Below, piece by piece: positions 12,772 to 13,719 of a stretch of 13,719 bases of DNA (its first letter is position 1; every line of letters begins with the position of its first letter). The translations under genes and the position numbers were made by a program. The DNA is taken from assembly GCA_030706285.1 (NCBI GenBank), contig JAUZOU010000039.1, positions 1 to 13,719 on the forward strand, in the 5' to 3' direction. The notes beneath the pieces are model-generated. The model searched no databases. It was not told the DNA's origin and worked only from the letters and a program-made list of their open reading frames with translations. The DNA is from Bacteroidota bacterium (GTDB lineage: Bacteria > Bacteroidota > Bacteroidia > Bacteroidales > UBA1402).

Positions 12772-13719
12772 TTATTCAATGATCAGAAACTTGTTTTTCG
12801 GATATTTGACAACATATTTCAGATCGAACGACTGAGTTTTGCCAGGATCCAGTTTGGTCTCCCACTTGATCTCACCTGTTTCCGGCGTTTGTTTGCCTCC
12901 GTCAGATGCCTGAACAGTCACTTCGATTTCTTCATTCTGCGATACCGGCACCTGATCCAGCAACAAGAGGTTGATGGCTTCTTTGCGGTTATTCCGCACC
13001 GTCGTCTTCCAGATTCTGGTTTCTTCTTTCTTGCTGCCAATAAACTGTTTGGCGGTAAATCCCTTCACTTTGTCACGTTGTACGGACACTTTCTTGTCCC
13101 GTCCAAGAGACAGGCTCAACGTATCGGTAGCCGCATTGACATCGAGGATCGTCTTGCCGACATACGTGTCTTCGAAAAAGACATTGGCTTCGCCTTCGAG
13201 GAAATTGTATTTTTCCCAATCCTGCAACAAAGCAGTCAAATAAACCTCCTTATTGAGTTTGGGAGCACAATAGTACTGGAACGTAGCCGGCAGGCTCAGG
13301 ACATCCATATCGACTGAAACCACATTGTTGTCGGATTTCACGGTATAAGGGGTCTTGATGTCAAAATCGACGGATATCTGTTTTTCAACCTGTTGCTTCG
13401 GAACGCCAAGACTGGCTGTACCACGAATCTTCAGCATAGCTTTGGGCTCTGCTACCAGCACCTGGTGTTCTTCAAGATCCGCTATATCAACTCCATGTTC
13501 TTCGTCAGATCCCTTGGCTTCAGCCACAGTTACTCTGACGACGTCATTCAGTATCGCCTGATTTTCCTGTAACACCACATTCAGCACGGAACCGGAGATG
13601 AACCTTGTTTGAGGAATATAACCGATCAGTGAAAAATTCAATTGTTGTGCATTGGCCGGCAACGTCAGCGAATAGGATCCCTGCGCATTGGTCACCGTAC
13701 TGATGCCACTGCCATCGAC
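12772..13719 (-). CDS. MuiA-like DUF4139 protein, C-terminal part only
   Basis: The frame is open to the right edge (VDGSGISTVTNAQGSYSLTL at the visible N-end), so 315 C-terminal residues are seen and the start lies outside. The first ~60 residues are a carboxypeptidase-regulatory-like beta-sandwich (TNAQGSYSLTLP, FSLIGYIPQTRF, LNVVLQENQAILNDVV). The remainder is the DUF4139 domain of mucoidy-inhibitor-A-like proteins, with LPATFQYYCAPKLNKEVYL, NVFFEDTYVGKTILD, LSLGRDKKVSVQRD and the typical ending FDLKYVVKYPKNKFLIIE. Bacteroidota homologues have an N-terminal DUF4140 coiled-coil part and a signal peptide, which should lie beyond the window. Its role is not established; it is presumed to act in the envelope. 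A terminator follows its stop. Confidence 0.85.
   Translation of the reverse strand, partial: VDGSGISTVTNAQGSYSLTLPANAQQLNFSLIGYIPQTRFISGSVLNVVLQENQAILNDVVRVTVAEAKGSDEEHGVDIADLEEHQVLVAEPKAMLKIRGTASLGVPKQQVEKQISVDFDIKTPYTVKSDNNVVSVDMDVLSLPATFQYYCAPKLNKEVYLTALLQDWEKYNFLEGEANVFFEDTYVGKTILDVNAATDTLSLSLGRDKKVSVQRDKVKGFTAKQFIGSKKEETRIWKTTVRNNRKEAINLLLLDQVPVSQNEEIEVTVQASDGGKQTPETGEIKWETKLDPGKTQSFDLKYVVKYPKNKFLIIE

Overview
The window looks like a Bacteroidales (Bacteroidota) chromosome. Three things point there: secreted plant-polysaccharide enzymes with Bacteroidota-type families (DUF3826, GH43, DUF6298-like), two promoters that match the Bacteroidetes -7 box TAnnTTTG, and a methylmalonyl-CoA gene cluster typical of succinate/propionate fermenters. 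No species call is possible from the sequence alone.

Region A (1-9029, all minus strand) reads as one pectin-directed operon running right to left. Its order is a GntR-type regulator with a LacI-like sensor domain, a DapA/NanA-family aldolase, a PL1-like secreted pectate lyase, a secreted DUF3826 protein, a ~1,075-residue fusion of a parallel beta-helix with a DUF6298-like TIM-barrel, a GH43 surface lipoprotein, a decayed gene remnant, and the first 66 codons of another secreted enzyme (probably MGH1-like) that leaves the window. Most genes are 1-35 bp apart; the two exceptions, 5280-5407 and 199-370, carry odd sequence. No SusC/SusD pair is visible, so if this belongs to a full polysaccharide utilisation locus, those genes lie outside the window. 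The likely logic is extracellular cutting of pectin backbone and side chains, cytoplasmic processing of a 2-keto acid by the aldolase, and control by the GntR sensor.

Region B (9030-9251) is a regulatory intergenic stretch. It holds a terminator for region C, a promoter for region A, two perfect inverted repeats, and three head-to-tail decamers phased at one helical turn just downstream of the predicted start site.

Region C (9252-11979, minus) is a four-gene operon of central metabolism: methylmalonyl-CoA epimerase, the carboxyltransferase subunit MmdA/PccB, a small soluble OadG/MmdD-tail-like protein and a biotin carrier protein. It has its own promoter and terminator. The membrane sodium-pump subunit that usually accompanies this set is not here.

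Region D (12160-13719) has a plus-strand small protein that resembles RsbW-type anti-sigma kinases but has lost the ATP-binding boxes. Convergent to it is the C-terminal part of a MuiA-like DUF4139 protein that runs off the right edge; a hairpin terminator lies between them.
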